Assembly (NCBI GenBank): GCA_040755725.1
Contig: JBFMAI010000023.1
Span: 124,001 to 188,000, forward strand
Direction: 5' to 3'
DNA from: JBFMAI01 sp040755725
Lineage (GTDB): Bacteria; Planctomycetota; Phycisphaerae; UBA1845; Fen-1342
DNA length: 64,000 nucleotides
A program made the translations under genes and the position numbers. Positions 34,054-41,977 of this stretch are shown in pieces. Every line of letters starts with the position of its first letter. Position 1 is the first letter of the stretch. The notes under the pieces were generated by a model. It was given only the letters and a program-made list of their open reading frames with translations, made no database searches and was not told the DNA's origin.

Positions 34054-34710
34054 TCAGATCATCGCCAGCACCTGATCGACGAGCTTGCGGATGCCCTCCC
34101 ACACCGCCGCCGGGCCGGGGCCGAGCATGTACGCCGGCGTGGTGACGATCTTGTGGTCGGTATCGACGGCGATCTCGGTCACGGGCCGATTCTCGTGGAC
34201 GCAGCCCATCGCCGTAATGGCCTTGGCCGTCCCGGCATCGTCACCGATCGTGACCTTGACTTCCACGCCGCGCTTCCCGGCGATGCGCGCCAACGTGGCC
34301 GGCGCGATGCAGATGGCGCCGACGGGCTTCTTCGCCGCCAGACAATCGCCCACGAGCCGTTCGACGTCCGGGTTCACCGTGCAGTCAGCACCGCGCTCGG
34401 CGAAATTGCAGAGGTTTTTCGCCGCCCCGAAGCCGCCGGGCAGAATGAGCGCGTCGAGGTCGGCCGCCTTGACGGTCGCCAGGTCGCGGATTTCGCCCCG
34501 TGCGATCCGGGCCGCCTCCTTGAGGACGTTGCGCTTCTCTCCCGTCGGCTTCTTCGTGATGTGGTCCACGACTTCGAAGCTGACATTGGGAGCGCAGCAG
34601 ATGATCGCGGCTTTCCTCTGGTCCAGCGCCAGCAGCGTCAACACCGCCTCGTGAATCTCCGCCCCGTCGAACACGCCGCAACCCGACAGCAGAACTCCAA
34701 CTTTGGGCAT
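34054..34710 (-). CDS. elbB: ElbB-like glyoxalase (DJ-1/PfpI family)
   Basis: A 218-residue protein of the DJ-1/PfpI superfamily with the ElbB pattern: MPKVGVLLSGCGVFDGAEIH at the N terminus, LILPGGFGAAKNLCNF, and the nucleophile elbow GAICIAPATLA with its Cys. The C terminus is TTPAYMLGPGPAAVWEGIRK. ElbB homologues detoxify glyoxal-like compounds and affect isoprenoid synthesis in E. coli. The ATG 34708-34710 has GGAGG at ideal spacing; longer open sequence upstream is not used. It is a single-gene unit. Confidence 0.93.
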   Translation of the reverse strand: MPKVGVLLSGCGVFDGAEIHEAVLTLLALDQRKAAIICCAPNVSFEVVDHITKKPTGEKRNVLKEAARIARGEIRDLATVKAADLDALILPGGFGAAKNLCNFAERGADCTVNPDVERLVGDCLAAKKPVGAICIAPATLARIAGKRGVEVKVTIGDDAGTAKAITAMGCVHENRPVTEIAVDTDHKIVTTPAYMLGPGPAAVWEGIRKLVDQVLAMI

Positions 34711-34894
34711 GACCGCCTCCATCGCTGATTGGCCCATGTGTCCGGCGGCGTCCGCCGCGCGCCTCCGACCCGAGGTTATGGTATCCATCGCCGTCGCGGA
34801 CGCCACCGGGCCAGTCCATGTGACACCGGGTCGGCCGGTGAGAGCTATGTAGGTTCTTATGGGACTAGGAGCGGCTTTTCTCAGCACACGCCGT

Positions 34895-34922
34895 TTGACT
34901 GGAATAGCGCGGCGTGTAAGAT
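34895..34922 (+). promoter_or_regulatory. Putative sigma-70-type promoter of efflux operon
   Basis: TTGACT (34895-34900) and TAAGAT (34917-34922) are separated by 16 bp. The start site would be near 34929, about 63 bp before the GTG of the Cys-rich protein. It is one of the few clear consensus-like pairs in this GC-rich window. The predicted start lies in a less GC-rich stretch. Confidence 0.5.
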
Positions 34923-34991
34923 GATTATTGATAGTGGCTTGGTCGTCTAGCGTCCCGGGGCTGCGCGACGACGGACACCGTGGAGAGCCGC

Positions 34992-35432
34992 GTGCGACTG
35001 CACTTGCAAGACCGTCGGCGATGGGTGGCGTGCCTAGCCGCGCTGGCCCTGCTCAGCGCGGGCTGGGTCCGACCGACGTGTGCGTGCTGCGCGGTTCGAC
35101 CCGATGAACCCAGCGCGGCGAAGCCCGCGGCAGAGACTCCGCCGCGCTGTTGCGCGCACCAGGCAGCATCCACCCCCGTGACGCCCGCGCATTTCGTGCA
35201 GGCCGCCGAAGACCCCGGCCGATCCGATACGGATTCCCGGAGCTGTTGCCCGTGCGGATGCCCGGGCGACTGTGCAGCGATGTGCGCGCAGGGCCCGCTG
35301 GTCTGTCCGCTCGTGCCGCTCTTCGACGGCAGCCATCCGCGCCCGGCCGACGCCGGCTGGGCGATTCATGATCCGGTGAACGTCCCTCCATCGGAGGCGC
35401 CCGACGGCGTCTTTCACCCTCCCCGTAGCTAA
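34992..35432 (+). CDS. Exported Cys-rich protein heading efflux operon
   Basis: A 146-residue protein with a signal peptide (VACLAALALLSAGWVRPTCA) followed by three Cys-rich clusters: CACCAV, PRCCAHQ and SCCPCGCPGDCAAMC. In total about 17 cysteines lie in the mature part, with a Pro-rich C terminus. It matches no family I can name. Cys density and position directly upstream of an HlyD/ABC efflux operon suggest metal binding or sensing, but this is inference. GTG 34992 has GGAG upstream and a basic start (MRLHLQDRRR). A GTG at 34980 is also possible. Confidence 0.68.
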   Translation: MRLHLQDRRRWVACLAALALLSAGWVRPTCACCAVRPDEPSAAKPAAETPPRCCAHQAASTPVTPAHFVQAAEDPGRSDTDSRSCCPCGCPGDCAAMCAQGPLVCPLVPLFDGSHPRPADAGWAIHDPVNVPPSEAPDGVFHPPRS

Positions 35433-35567
35433 CCGGTCCTGATCGTCGAACGCGGCGGCCCGCCGTGCCGGCGCTGGTGCGCTGCGCGGCCCGCTCGCGC
35501 GGTGGCGGTGCGCCTTGCACGCCCCCGCAAAGTACACACCCGAACCGACGAATTGGAGCGGTTACTC

Positions 35568-37172
35568 ATGAGACAACAACTCGCAGACCTGTCGCTTCTG
35601 TCACGCGACCGCGACGGCGGCGATGGTGAAACGAAGTCGACGGCTACGGCCGTGCCGGCGCCACAACGCCGCTGGAAGACCCGTGTCCTGCTGCCTGGTG
35701 GCATTCTGGCGGCAACGGCGGCATTGCTGGCGTACGCCGCCGGCGACACCCTGCGGCCGGTGACTCCCGTGCAGGTCGTGCCGGTCGTGGTCAAAGCCGG
35801 GACGGTGGCTGCGGCCGGGCAGGTCGTCGCGCAGGCCCCCGGGTGGGTCGAGGCCGATCCCTTTCCGACGGCGGTCTCCGCCCTGGCCGACGGCGTTGTG
35901 AAGGAAGTCCTCGTTCTGGAAGGTGAGCCGGTCGAGACCGGGCAGGTCGTCGCCCGCCTCGTACCCGACGACGCCGAGCTGGCCCTAGCCAAAGCCGAGG
36001 CGGAGCTGACGCAGCGGCGGGCCGAGCTGGCGTCCGCCGAGGCCGTATTGAAGGCGGCGCAGCGCGATTGGGACAACCCGATCGAGCTGACGCGCCGGCT
36101 GGCGACGGCCGAAGCCGCGCGGGCCGAGAAACAGGCGGAATTGGAGCGTTGGCCGGCGGAACTCGCCGCCGAAGAGGCCCTCGCGGTGTACTACGCGGCC
36201 GAGCTGCGCCGCGTGACGCCGCTCTACAGCAACGGCCAGGCGAGTGACATCGAGTACATCCAGGTCAAGCAGCGGCACGAGCAGCAGCAGGCCGTCGTGG
36301 CGGCGATGCGGGCGCGCCGGCCGATGCTCGCGGCGCAGCTCGCGGCCCTCGACGCCGAAGTCGCCGCCGCCCGCGAGCACCTGCGACTGCGCATCGCCGA
36401 CACGCGGACGCTCGAAGCAGCGCAGGCCGCGGTCGAGCAGGCGCGGGCAATGCTCGCCGCCGCCCAGGCGGCCCGTGACGAGGCCGCGCTGCGGCTGTCA
36501 CGCATGGAAGTCCGCTCGGCCGCCTCCGGCCTAGTCATGGTCCGGCTGGCCGAGCCGGGCTCGAAGCTGATGCTGAACTCGGACAACATGCAGTCGGCGC
36601 AGGTCGTGCGGCTGTACGACCCGCAACGGCTGCAAGTCCGCGTGGACGTGCCGCTGGTGGACGCGGCCAAGGTCGGCGTCGGGCAGCCGGCGGAAGTCAT
36701 CGTCGAAGTGCTGCCCGAGCGGGTGTTCCGCGGTCACGTGACGCGCATCGTCCACGAGGCCGACCTTCAAAAGAACACCCTGCAAGTCAAAGTCGCCATC
36801 GAAGACCCCGCGCCCGAGATCAAACCCGAGATGCTCGCCCGCGCCAAGTTCTTCGCCGCGGGGACCGTGGAGTCCGACCAGCCCGCGCACCGCACGCTGG
36901 TGCCCGATGCACTCGTGCATCGCGCGGCGGACGGGCAGGGACACGTCTGGCTCGCCGACCAGACCCGCGACGTCGCCGTGCTGCGCACCGTGACGCTGGG
37001 GCGGGGCGCGGCGGACGGTTGGGTTGAAGTGCTGGACGGGCTGCAGCCGGGCGACCGCCTGATTGCCGACCCGCCGGCGAACCTGAAAGACGGGCGGCGC
37101 GTGCGGATCGTGGGCGAAGCCCCGGCCGCCGTCGCCGCCGCGCGCGGAGGTACCCAGCATGGCTCTCATTGA
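35568..37172 (+). CDS. HlyD/MacA-family efflux adaptor
   Basis: A 534-residue membrane-fusion protein. One transmembrane helix near residues 45-65 (LLPGGILAATAALLAYAAGD) anchors a periplasmic part with a lipoyl half (GWVEADPFPTAVSALADGVV, then KEVLVLEGEPVETGQVV). A long alpha-hairpin of about 180 residues rich in Ala/Glu/Arg follows, then the second lipoyl half (MEVRSAASGLVMVRLAEPGS) and beta-barrel domains. The hairpin is longer than in MacA. It overlaps the ATPase gene by 14 bp. ATG 35568 with GGAG 9 nt upstream is preferred over GTG 35502. Confidence 0.9.
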   Translation: MRQQLADLSLLSRDRDGGDGETKSTATAVPAPQRRWKTRVLLPGGILAATAALLAYAAGDTLRPVTPVQVVPVVVKAGTVAAAGQVVAQAPGWVEADPFPTAVSALADGVVKEVLVLEGEPVETGQVVARLVPDDAELALAKAEAELTQRRAELASAEAVLKAAQRDWDNPIELTRRLATAEAARAEKQAELERWPAELAAEEALAVYYAAELRRVTPLYSNGQASDIEYIQVKQRHEQQQAVVAAMRARRPMLAAQLAALDAEVAAAREHLRLRIADTRTLEAAQAAVEQARAMLAAAQAARDEAALRLSRMEVRSAASGLVMVRLAEPGSKLMLNSDNMQSAQVVRLYDPQRLQVRVDVPLVDAAKVGVGQPAEVIVEVLPERVFRGHVTRIVHEADLQKNTLQVKVAIEDPAPEIKPEMLARAKFFAAGTVESDQPAHRTLVPDALVHRAADGQGHVWLADQTRDVAVLRTVTLGRGAADGWVEVLDGLQPGDRLIADPPANLKDGRRVRIVGEAPAAVAAARGGTQHGSH

Positions 37173-37851
37173 ATGTCGCAAGCTGACCCGCACGTACCAA
37201 AAAGGCGACGTGACGGTGACGCCGCTGGCCGATCTCGATCTCGACGTGCAGGAGGGCGAGTTCCTGGCCCTGATGGGGCCGTCGGGCAGCGGTAAGACCA
37301 CCCTGTTGAACCTCATCGCGGGCATTGACCGGCCGACCGCCGGCAGCCTGCGCATCGACGGCCGCGACCTCGCGACGCTTTCGCGCCGGGAGCTGGCCGC
37401 GTGGCGGGCCGAGTACATCGGCTACATCTTCCAGCTCTACAACCTAGTGCCGACGCTGACGGCGTATGAGAACGTCGAGCTGCCGCTCCTGCTTCATCGC
37501 CTGTCGCGCTCGCAACGGCACCGCAAGGTCGCGCTGGCGCTGGAACTCGTTGGGTTGGCCGACCGGCACGACCACTTTCCGCGACAGCTCAGCGGCGGCC
37601 AGGAGCAGCGCGTGGCGATCGCGCGGGCGATTGTCACCGATCCCCGGATCATCGTGGCCGACGAGCCGACCGGCGATCTGGACGCTCAGGCCGCCGAGTC
37701 GGTGCTCACGCTGCTGACGCGGCTCAACGAGGAACTGGGCAAGACGCTCATCATGGTGACGCACGACGCGAGTTGCGCGGCCCGTGCCTCGCGCATTCTG
37801 CACCTGGAGAAGGGCGCGCTCGTCGAGGCCCCCGAGGCCGTGATGGCATAG
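37159..37851 (+). CDS. MacB/LolD-type ABC ATPase of efflux operon
   Basis: A 230-residue ATPase with Walker A GPSGSGKTT, Q-loop YIFQLYNLVPTLTAYENVEL, signature LSGGQEQRVAIARAIV and Walker B IIVADEPTGDLDA. It fits the macrolide-export or lipoprotein-release type that pairs with FtsX permeases. It begins inside the last 14 bp of the adaptor gene. The two permease genes lie downstream, but a 240-bp repeat separates it from the first. Together with HlyD they should form an export pump of the MacAB kind with two different permeases. Confidence 0.93.
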   Translation: MALIECRKLTRTYQKGDVTVTPLADLDLDVQEGEFLALMGPSGSGKTTLLNLIAGIDRPTAGSLRIDGRDLATLSRRELAAWRAEYIGYIFQLYNLVPTLTAYENVELPLLLHRLSRSQRHRKVALALELVGLADRHDHFPRQLSGGQEQRVAIARAIVTDPRIIVADEPTGDLDAQAAESVLTLLTRLNEELGKTLIMVTHDASCAARASRILHLEKGALVEAPEAVMA

Positions 37852-37857
37852 GTTGGA

Positions 37858-38079
37858 AAGAGCACCACCGAGGCACAGAGACACGGAGAAGAGAGATGAG
37901 TCTAGAAGCTACCCCGACATCTGGATCCACACGGACTAGAGACTCGAGACAGCAGCTTGTGCCAAGGACTGTGACCCTCCCCCAACCCCTCCCTGAAAGG
38001 GAGGGGGGTTAAAGAGTAGCTTCTGTGTACTGCTTCTCTGTGTCTCTGTGTCTCTGTGCCTCTGTGGTGAATCATCAGG
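37858..38079. repeat. Family A dispersed repeat, large copy 2
   Basis: The left arm CACCGAGGCACAGAGACACG (37866-37885) is inverted in the right arm as CTCTGTGTCTCTGTGCCTCT (38047-38066), followed by GTGGTG. The core at 37973-38008 is ACCCTCCCCCAACCCC, then TCCCTGAAAGGGAGGGG. It splits the ATPase from the first permease of the efflux operon, where both flanking genes run in the same direction. Confidence 0.8.
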
Positions 38080-38089
38080 AGTGTGACAC

Positions 38090-39244
38090 ATGGTAAGCCC
38101 ACGGTACCTACCCCTGGTGCTGAAGCAGGTGTTTCGGCACCGCGTGCGCAGCATTCTCACGCTCAGCGGCGTGACGGTCGCCATGTTCCTGTTCGCCGTC
38201 GTCCAGGCCATGCAGGCCGGCGTCAAGGCCGCTACCGTCTCCAACGCCGCCGACACCACCCTGGTCGTCTATCGCAAGGACCGCTTCTGCCCGTTCACCA
38301 GCCGGCTGCCGCAGTCGTATCTCAGTCAGATCGCGCGCATCCCCGGCGTCGAGAGCGTCGTCCCCGTCAAGATCGTCGTCAACAACTGCCGCACCAGCCT
38401 GGACGTGGTGACGTTCCGCGGGGTACCGCAGGAGGACTTCCTGCGGGGTATGGCGCCGCAGTTCACACTGGTCAGCGGTACGCTCGCGGAATGGCAGCGC
38501 CGCAGCGACGCGGCCTTGATCGGCGAAACCCTCGCCCGGCGGCGCGGGCTCAAGGTCGGCGACCGCTTTGACGCCGCCGGCGTCACCGTCTACGTCGCCG
38601 GCGTGATCCGCTCCGACGAACCGCAGGACCACAATGTCGCCTACGTCCACCTGGACTTCCTCCAGTTCGCGTCGGGCAGTCGGGCCGGCGGCATCGTCAC
38701 GCAGTTCAACGTGAAGGTGACCGAGCCGAGTCAGCTCGAACCGGTCGCCAAGGCGATTGATGAGCTCTTCGCGGCCGACCAGGAGCCCACGCACACCGCC
38801 GCCGAAAAAGCGTTTGTCGCGCGGGCGGCGTCGGACGTGATCGAAATCGTCGGCTTCATGCGCTGGCTCGGCTGGGGCTGCCTGGCCGCCGTACTCGCGC
38901 TCATCGGCAACGCGATCGTGCTGGCCGTGCAGGAACGCATCCGCGATCACGCCATCCTGCAAACGCTGGGCTATCGCGGCGGCCTCATCGCCCGGCTCAT
39001 CATCAGCGAGGGGCTCGTGCTCAGCGTGCTCGGCGGGGCGGTCGGCAGCGGACTGGCGTTGTGGGTACTCGCCCGCGGCGGCCTGGCCTTGTCGGTGGAT
39101 GGCTTGAGTATCCCGTTCGCCGCGGCGCCGTTGCTGTTTGTGCACGGACTCGGCGTGGCGTGCCTGCTGGGGATTCTCGCGGGCCTCGTGCCCGCGTGGC
39201 AGGCGGCCCGGCGCGAAATCGTGACGTGCTTCCGTGCGGTTTGA
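38090..39244 (+). CDS. FtsX-family permease of efflux operon (first)
   Basis: A 384-residue permease: N-terminal helix (ILTLSGVTVAMFLFAVVQAM), periplasmic MacB-PCD domain (about 50-265) and an FtsX domain with three helices, including LGWGCLAAVLALIGNAIVLA and ILQTLGYRGGLIARLIISEG. It belongs to the MacB/LolC permease type without the fused ATPase. It sits 10 bp after the large family A repeat. The protein is shorter than E. coli MacB's membrane part. Two permease genes in a row suggest a heterodimeric pump. Confidence 0.9.
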   Translation: MVSPRYLPLVLKQVFRHRVRSILTLSGVTVAMFLFAVVQAMQAGVKAATVSNAADTTLVVYRKDRFCPFTSRLPQSYLSQIARIPGVESVVPVKIVVNNCRTSLDVVTFRGVPQEDFLRGMAPQFTLVSGTLAEWQRRSDAALIGETLARRRGLKVGDRFDAAGVTVYVAGVIRSDEPQDHNVAYVHLDFLQFASGSRAGGIVTQFNVKVTEPSQLEPVAKAIDELFAADQEPTHTAAEKAFVARAASDVIEIVGFMRWLGWGCLAAVLALIGNAIVLAVQERIRDHAILQTLGYRGGLIARLIISEGLVLSVLGGAVGSGLALWVLARGGLALSVDGLSIPFAAAPLLFVHGLGVACLLGILAGLVPAWQAARREIVTCFRAV

Positions 39245-39252
39245 CCCCGAAA

Positions 39253-39475
39253 AAGGTAACCACAGAGGCGCAGAGGCACAGAGAAGAGAGAAGCCGGAGT
39301 ACTGGACAATGGGAAGGCCCCGGCAACGTGCTGGACGATTCAGGAAGTGGCTTTCTGACTCCCCTCCCTTCCAGGGAGGGGTTGGGGGAGGGTGGAAGCT
39401 GCTGTCTGCCTACACGCCGCCGGACCTCTCACCCTCGACCCCTTGGCCCCGCGACCCCTCACTCCCCGGAGACCT
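39253..39475. repeat. Family A dispersed repeat, large copy 3 (reverse core)
   Basis: The left arm AACCACAGAGGCGCAGAGGC is like the outer arm of copy 2. The core (39357-39394) is in the opposite orientation, CTCCCCTCCCTTCCAGGGAG, then GGGTTGGGGGAGGG. The right side has no obvious inverted arm, so this copy looks partial. It separates the two permease genes. Confidence 0.7.
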
Positions 39476-39477
39476 GA

Positions 39478-40647
39478 ATGACCCTCCTGCCCTTTGAATA
39501 CGCCGTCCGCAACCTCGGCCGCTCGCCGACGCGCCTGGTCGCCGCGGTCGCCGGCAGCGCCCTCGTCGTCGCGCTCGTGCTGGCCGCCGGCGGCTTTGTC
39601 CGCGGCATGCAGCGCAGTCTCGCCGTCAGCGGCAGCCCGGACAACGTGATTCTGCTCGGCGCCGGCAGCGAGGAGAGCCTCGAACGCAGCCAGATCGGCC
39701 TCCAGGTCGCCGGCCTCGTCGCCGCCAGCGTGCCCGGTATCCGCCAGCGCCTCGGCGTGCAATACGTCTCACCCGAAGTCCATATGGCCCTCGTGCTCAA
39801 GACGAACCGCGACGCGACGCAGGAACTGCCCGCGGTCTTGCGCGGCGTGACCCCGCCGGCGTTCCTGGTACACCCGCAAGTGCGGATCGTCGAGGGGCGG
39901 GCGCCGCAACCCGGGCACTACGAGCTATTGGTCGGCCGCTTGGCGGCGACGCGGCTCGGCGTTGCTCCCGAAACGCTCGCCATCGGCCGCACGCTCTGGT
40001 TCGACAACCGCGACTGGACGATCGTCGGCCGCTTCGAGGCCCCGCAGACGGTCATGGACGCCGAAATTTGGTGTCCGCTCATGGAGCTCCAGATCGCCAC
40101 CCGCCGCGAAACCACGATTTCCTGCGTCATTCTGACGCTGGGCGACGCGACGTATGAAGACGTGGCGGTGTTCGCGGCCCGGCGGCTGGACCTGGAGCTC
40201 GTCGCCACCCGCGAGTCCGACTACTACGCCGGCCTGGCCCGCTTCTACCAGCCGGTGCGGGCGATGGTGTGGGGGACGGTGCTGCTGATCGCGCTCGGCG
40301 GGCTGTTCGGCGGGCTGAATACAATGTACGCTGCCTTCGCTTCGCGCGTCCGCGAGCTGGGCACGCTGCAAACACTGGGCTTCTCGCGCACTTCGATCGT
40401 CGTCAGCTTCCTTCAGGAGTCGCTCTTGGCGACCGCCGCCGGTGGCTTGGTCGCGGCGGCGATCGCGCTGGCGTTGCTCGACGGCATCGCGGTCCGATTC
40501 TCGATGGGCGCATTCGCGTTGAACGTGGACCCCATCGTGCTGCTGACCGGGCTCGGCGCCGGGGCCGCGATGGCGATGATCGGCATTCTGCCGCCGCTGT
40601 GGCGCTGCCTGCGTCTGCCGATCGTCGAAGCTCTGCGCACCGCGTAA
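39478..40647 (+). CDS. FtsX-family permease of efflux operon (second)
   Basis: A 389-residue permease with the same layout as its neighbour: N-terminal helix (LVAAVAGSALVVALVLAAGG), periplasmic domain, and a C-terminal FtsX domain (VWGTVLLIALGGLFGGLNTM; VNVDP region; ending PIVEALRTA). The FtsX motif YAAFASRVRELGTLQTLGFS is typical. The two permeases are clearly related but divergent, so they probably form a heterodimer with the upstream ATPase. The gene ends 11 bp before the end of the convergent GT87 gene. Confidence 0.9.
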   Translation: MTLLPFEYAVRNLGRSPTRLVAAVAGSALVVALVLAAGGFVRGMQRSLAVSGSPDNVILLGAGSEESLERSQIGLQVAGLVAASVPGIRQRLGVQYVSPEVHMALVLKTNRDATQELPAVLRGVTPPAFLVHPQVRIVEGRAPQPGHYELLVGRLAATRLGVAPETLAIGRTLWFDNRDWTIVGRFEAPQTVMDAEIWCPLMELQIATRRETTISCVILTLGDATYEDVAVFAARRLDLELVATRESDYYAGLARFYQPVRAMVWGTVLLIALGGLFGGLNTMYAAFASRVRELGTLQTLGFSRTSIVVSFLQESLLATAAGGLVAAAIALALLDGIAVRFSMGAFALNVDPIVLLTGLGAGAAMAMIGILPPLWRCLRLPIVEALRTA

Positions 40648-40657
40648 CCGCCGGCCG

Positions 40658-41977
40658 CTACGGGGTGGCCCCAGCACTCCCCTCCCTTTCAGGGGGGGGG
40701 TGGGGGAGGGCCGAATGGGTCGCATCGTGACTCGCCCGGGACGCGGGACTCGCCTCCGTTGCCGCCGCCACAAGCAGTAACACACCCAGGCTGATGACCA
40801 TGATCAGGTGCGCCCCCAGCAAGCGCGTCACCGGCCAGATCCACGCCACCATCCCCGCGGTCCACACGGCGAGGCCCGCCCACGCCACGCGTCGCAGCGC
40901 TCGCACGGTCGGGTCCGCCGCCGCGCGCGCCAGCAGCAACAACCCGGGAAAGACCCACACGAGGTAGTACTGCCGCAACAGCGGCGAGAACACGAGCAGA
41001 CCCACCGCGTACGCCGCGGCCTCGATTCGCCGGCCATTCACGGACAGCCGTCCCCACGGCCGCCGTGTTGCCCACAGCAATCCGGCCAGGAGCGCCGCGC
41101 TGACCGCATGCGCCGCCGTCACACACGTCCGCGGTTCCAAGTGCGTTGGCTGATGGGCCGCGCGGAACGGGTGCCCCGGCCACGTCCACCGCGCCAACAC
41201 TTGCACAATGGACTGGTTCCGGCGGTCGATGAAATGCTCCGGCAAGTCGGGATTGAGCAAGCCGCCGCCGGCCTCCCCACAAATGTTGTATTCCCACCAT
41301 TGCCGATGGTAGGTCGTGGCATCCCGCGGTCCGAAGGCGATCAGCGGCGGCACACCGGCCACGACGACCATCGTCACGAGCATGACCGCGACGGCCGACC
41401 AACGCCGTTTGAGCACGAGCCACGGCAGAAAGAGCATTGGCAAGAGTTTGATGACCGCCGCGACGCCGAACAGGACGCCGGCTGTCCGCGGTCGTCGCTC
41501 AAGAGCATCGACGCCCCCAACGATCAGCGCGAGCACGATCAGGCTGACCTGGTTGAACCGGGCGGCTTCGATGAAGGCCGGTACGGCGAGCAGCGTGGCC
41601 ACCCCGAACACCGCGGGCGCGTCATCGCCGCAGTCCGCAACCCACCGCCGCAACACCCGTAGGCTCAATCCAAACACGGCGACCTGCGCCGCGGCCCAGA
41701 CCAGGGCCGCCGGCTCGCGTCCCAGCGCTGCCAGCGGCGCGAGGGCCAGGGGCACGACTGGCAGGTAGAAGGGCAACTGACGTTCGTCGTCGGAAGCGGA
41801 ATGCCCGACACGCGGATTGAGCGCCCGGTGTTCCCACACGTAACGAGCGTCGAGGAAGAAATGGTGGAAGTCGTACCGCCCGCGCCGGGCCCGATCCAGC
41901 GACAGGAGACCCAACCCAACCAGCAGCGCCAGCAGACCGATGCGCAGCACACGCTCGTATCGCCGCCCGCTAGGCAT
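40658..41977 (-). CDS. GT87-type (DUF2029) mannosyltransferase-like membrane protein
   Basis: A 439-residue polytopic membrane protein of the DUF2029/GT87 family, with about ten helices and the conserved periplasmic motif FHHFFLDARYVWEHRALNP near the N terminus, where the catalytic Asp is expected. The motif LPFYLPVVPLALAPLAALG follows. GT87 enzymes use polyprenyl-phosphate sugars to build glycolipids or glycans. It is translationally coupled (8-bp overlap) to a second GT87 gene. The C terminus reads into a family A repeat, so the last 15 residues look added; they are low-complexity. Confidence 0.85.
   Translation of the reverse strand: MPSGRRYERVLRIGLLALLVGLGLLSLDRARRGRYDFHHFFLDARYVWEHRALNPRVGHSASDDERQLPFYLPVVPLALAPLAALGREPAALVWAAAQVAVFGLSLRVLRRWVADCGDDAPAVFGVATLLAVPAFIEAARFNQVSLIVLALIVGGVDALERRPRTAGVLFGVAAVIKLLPMLFLPWLVLKRRWSAVAVMLVTMVVVAGVPPLIAFGPRDATTYHRQWWEYNICGEAGGGLLNPDLPEHFIDRRNQSIVQVLARWTWPGHPFRAAHQPTHLEPRTCVTAAHAVSAALLAGLLWATRRPWGRLSVNGRRIEAAAYAVGLLVFSPLLRQYYLVWVFPGLLLLARAAADPTVRALRRVAWAGLAVWTAGMVAWIWPVTRLLGAHLIMVISLGVLLLVAAATEASPASRASHDATHSALPHPPPEREGSAGATP
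40676..40711. repeat. Family A core copy within the GT87 gene end
   Basis: CTCCCCTCCCTTTCAGGGGG, then GGGTGGGGGAGGG. It lies inside the last codons of the minus-strand glycosyltransferase, which therefore ends HPPPEREGSAGATP. Core matches those at 33931 and 39357. Confidence 0.7.

Noticed and set aside
37858..39475. CRISPR array from the repeated CAGAGACACAGAG-like units
   Set aside because: Units are irregular, not separated by uniform spacers, and no cas gene is present.
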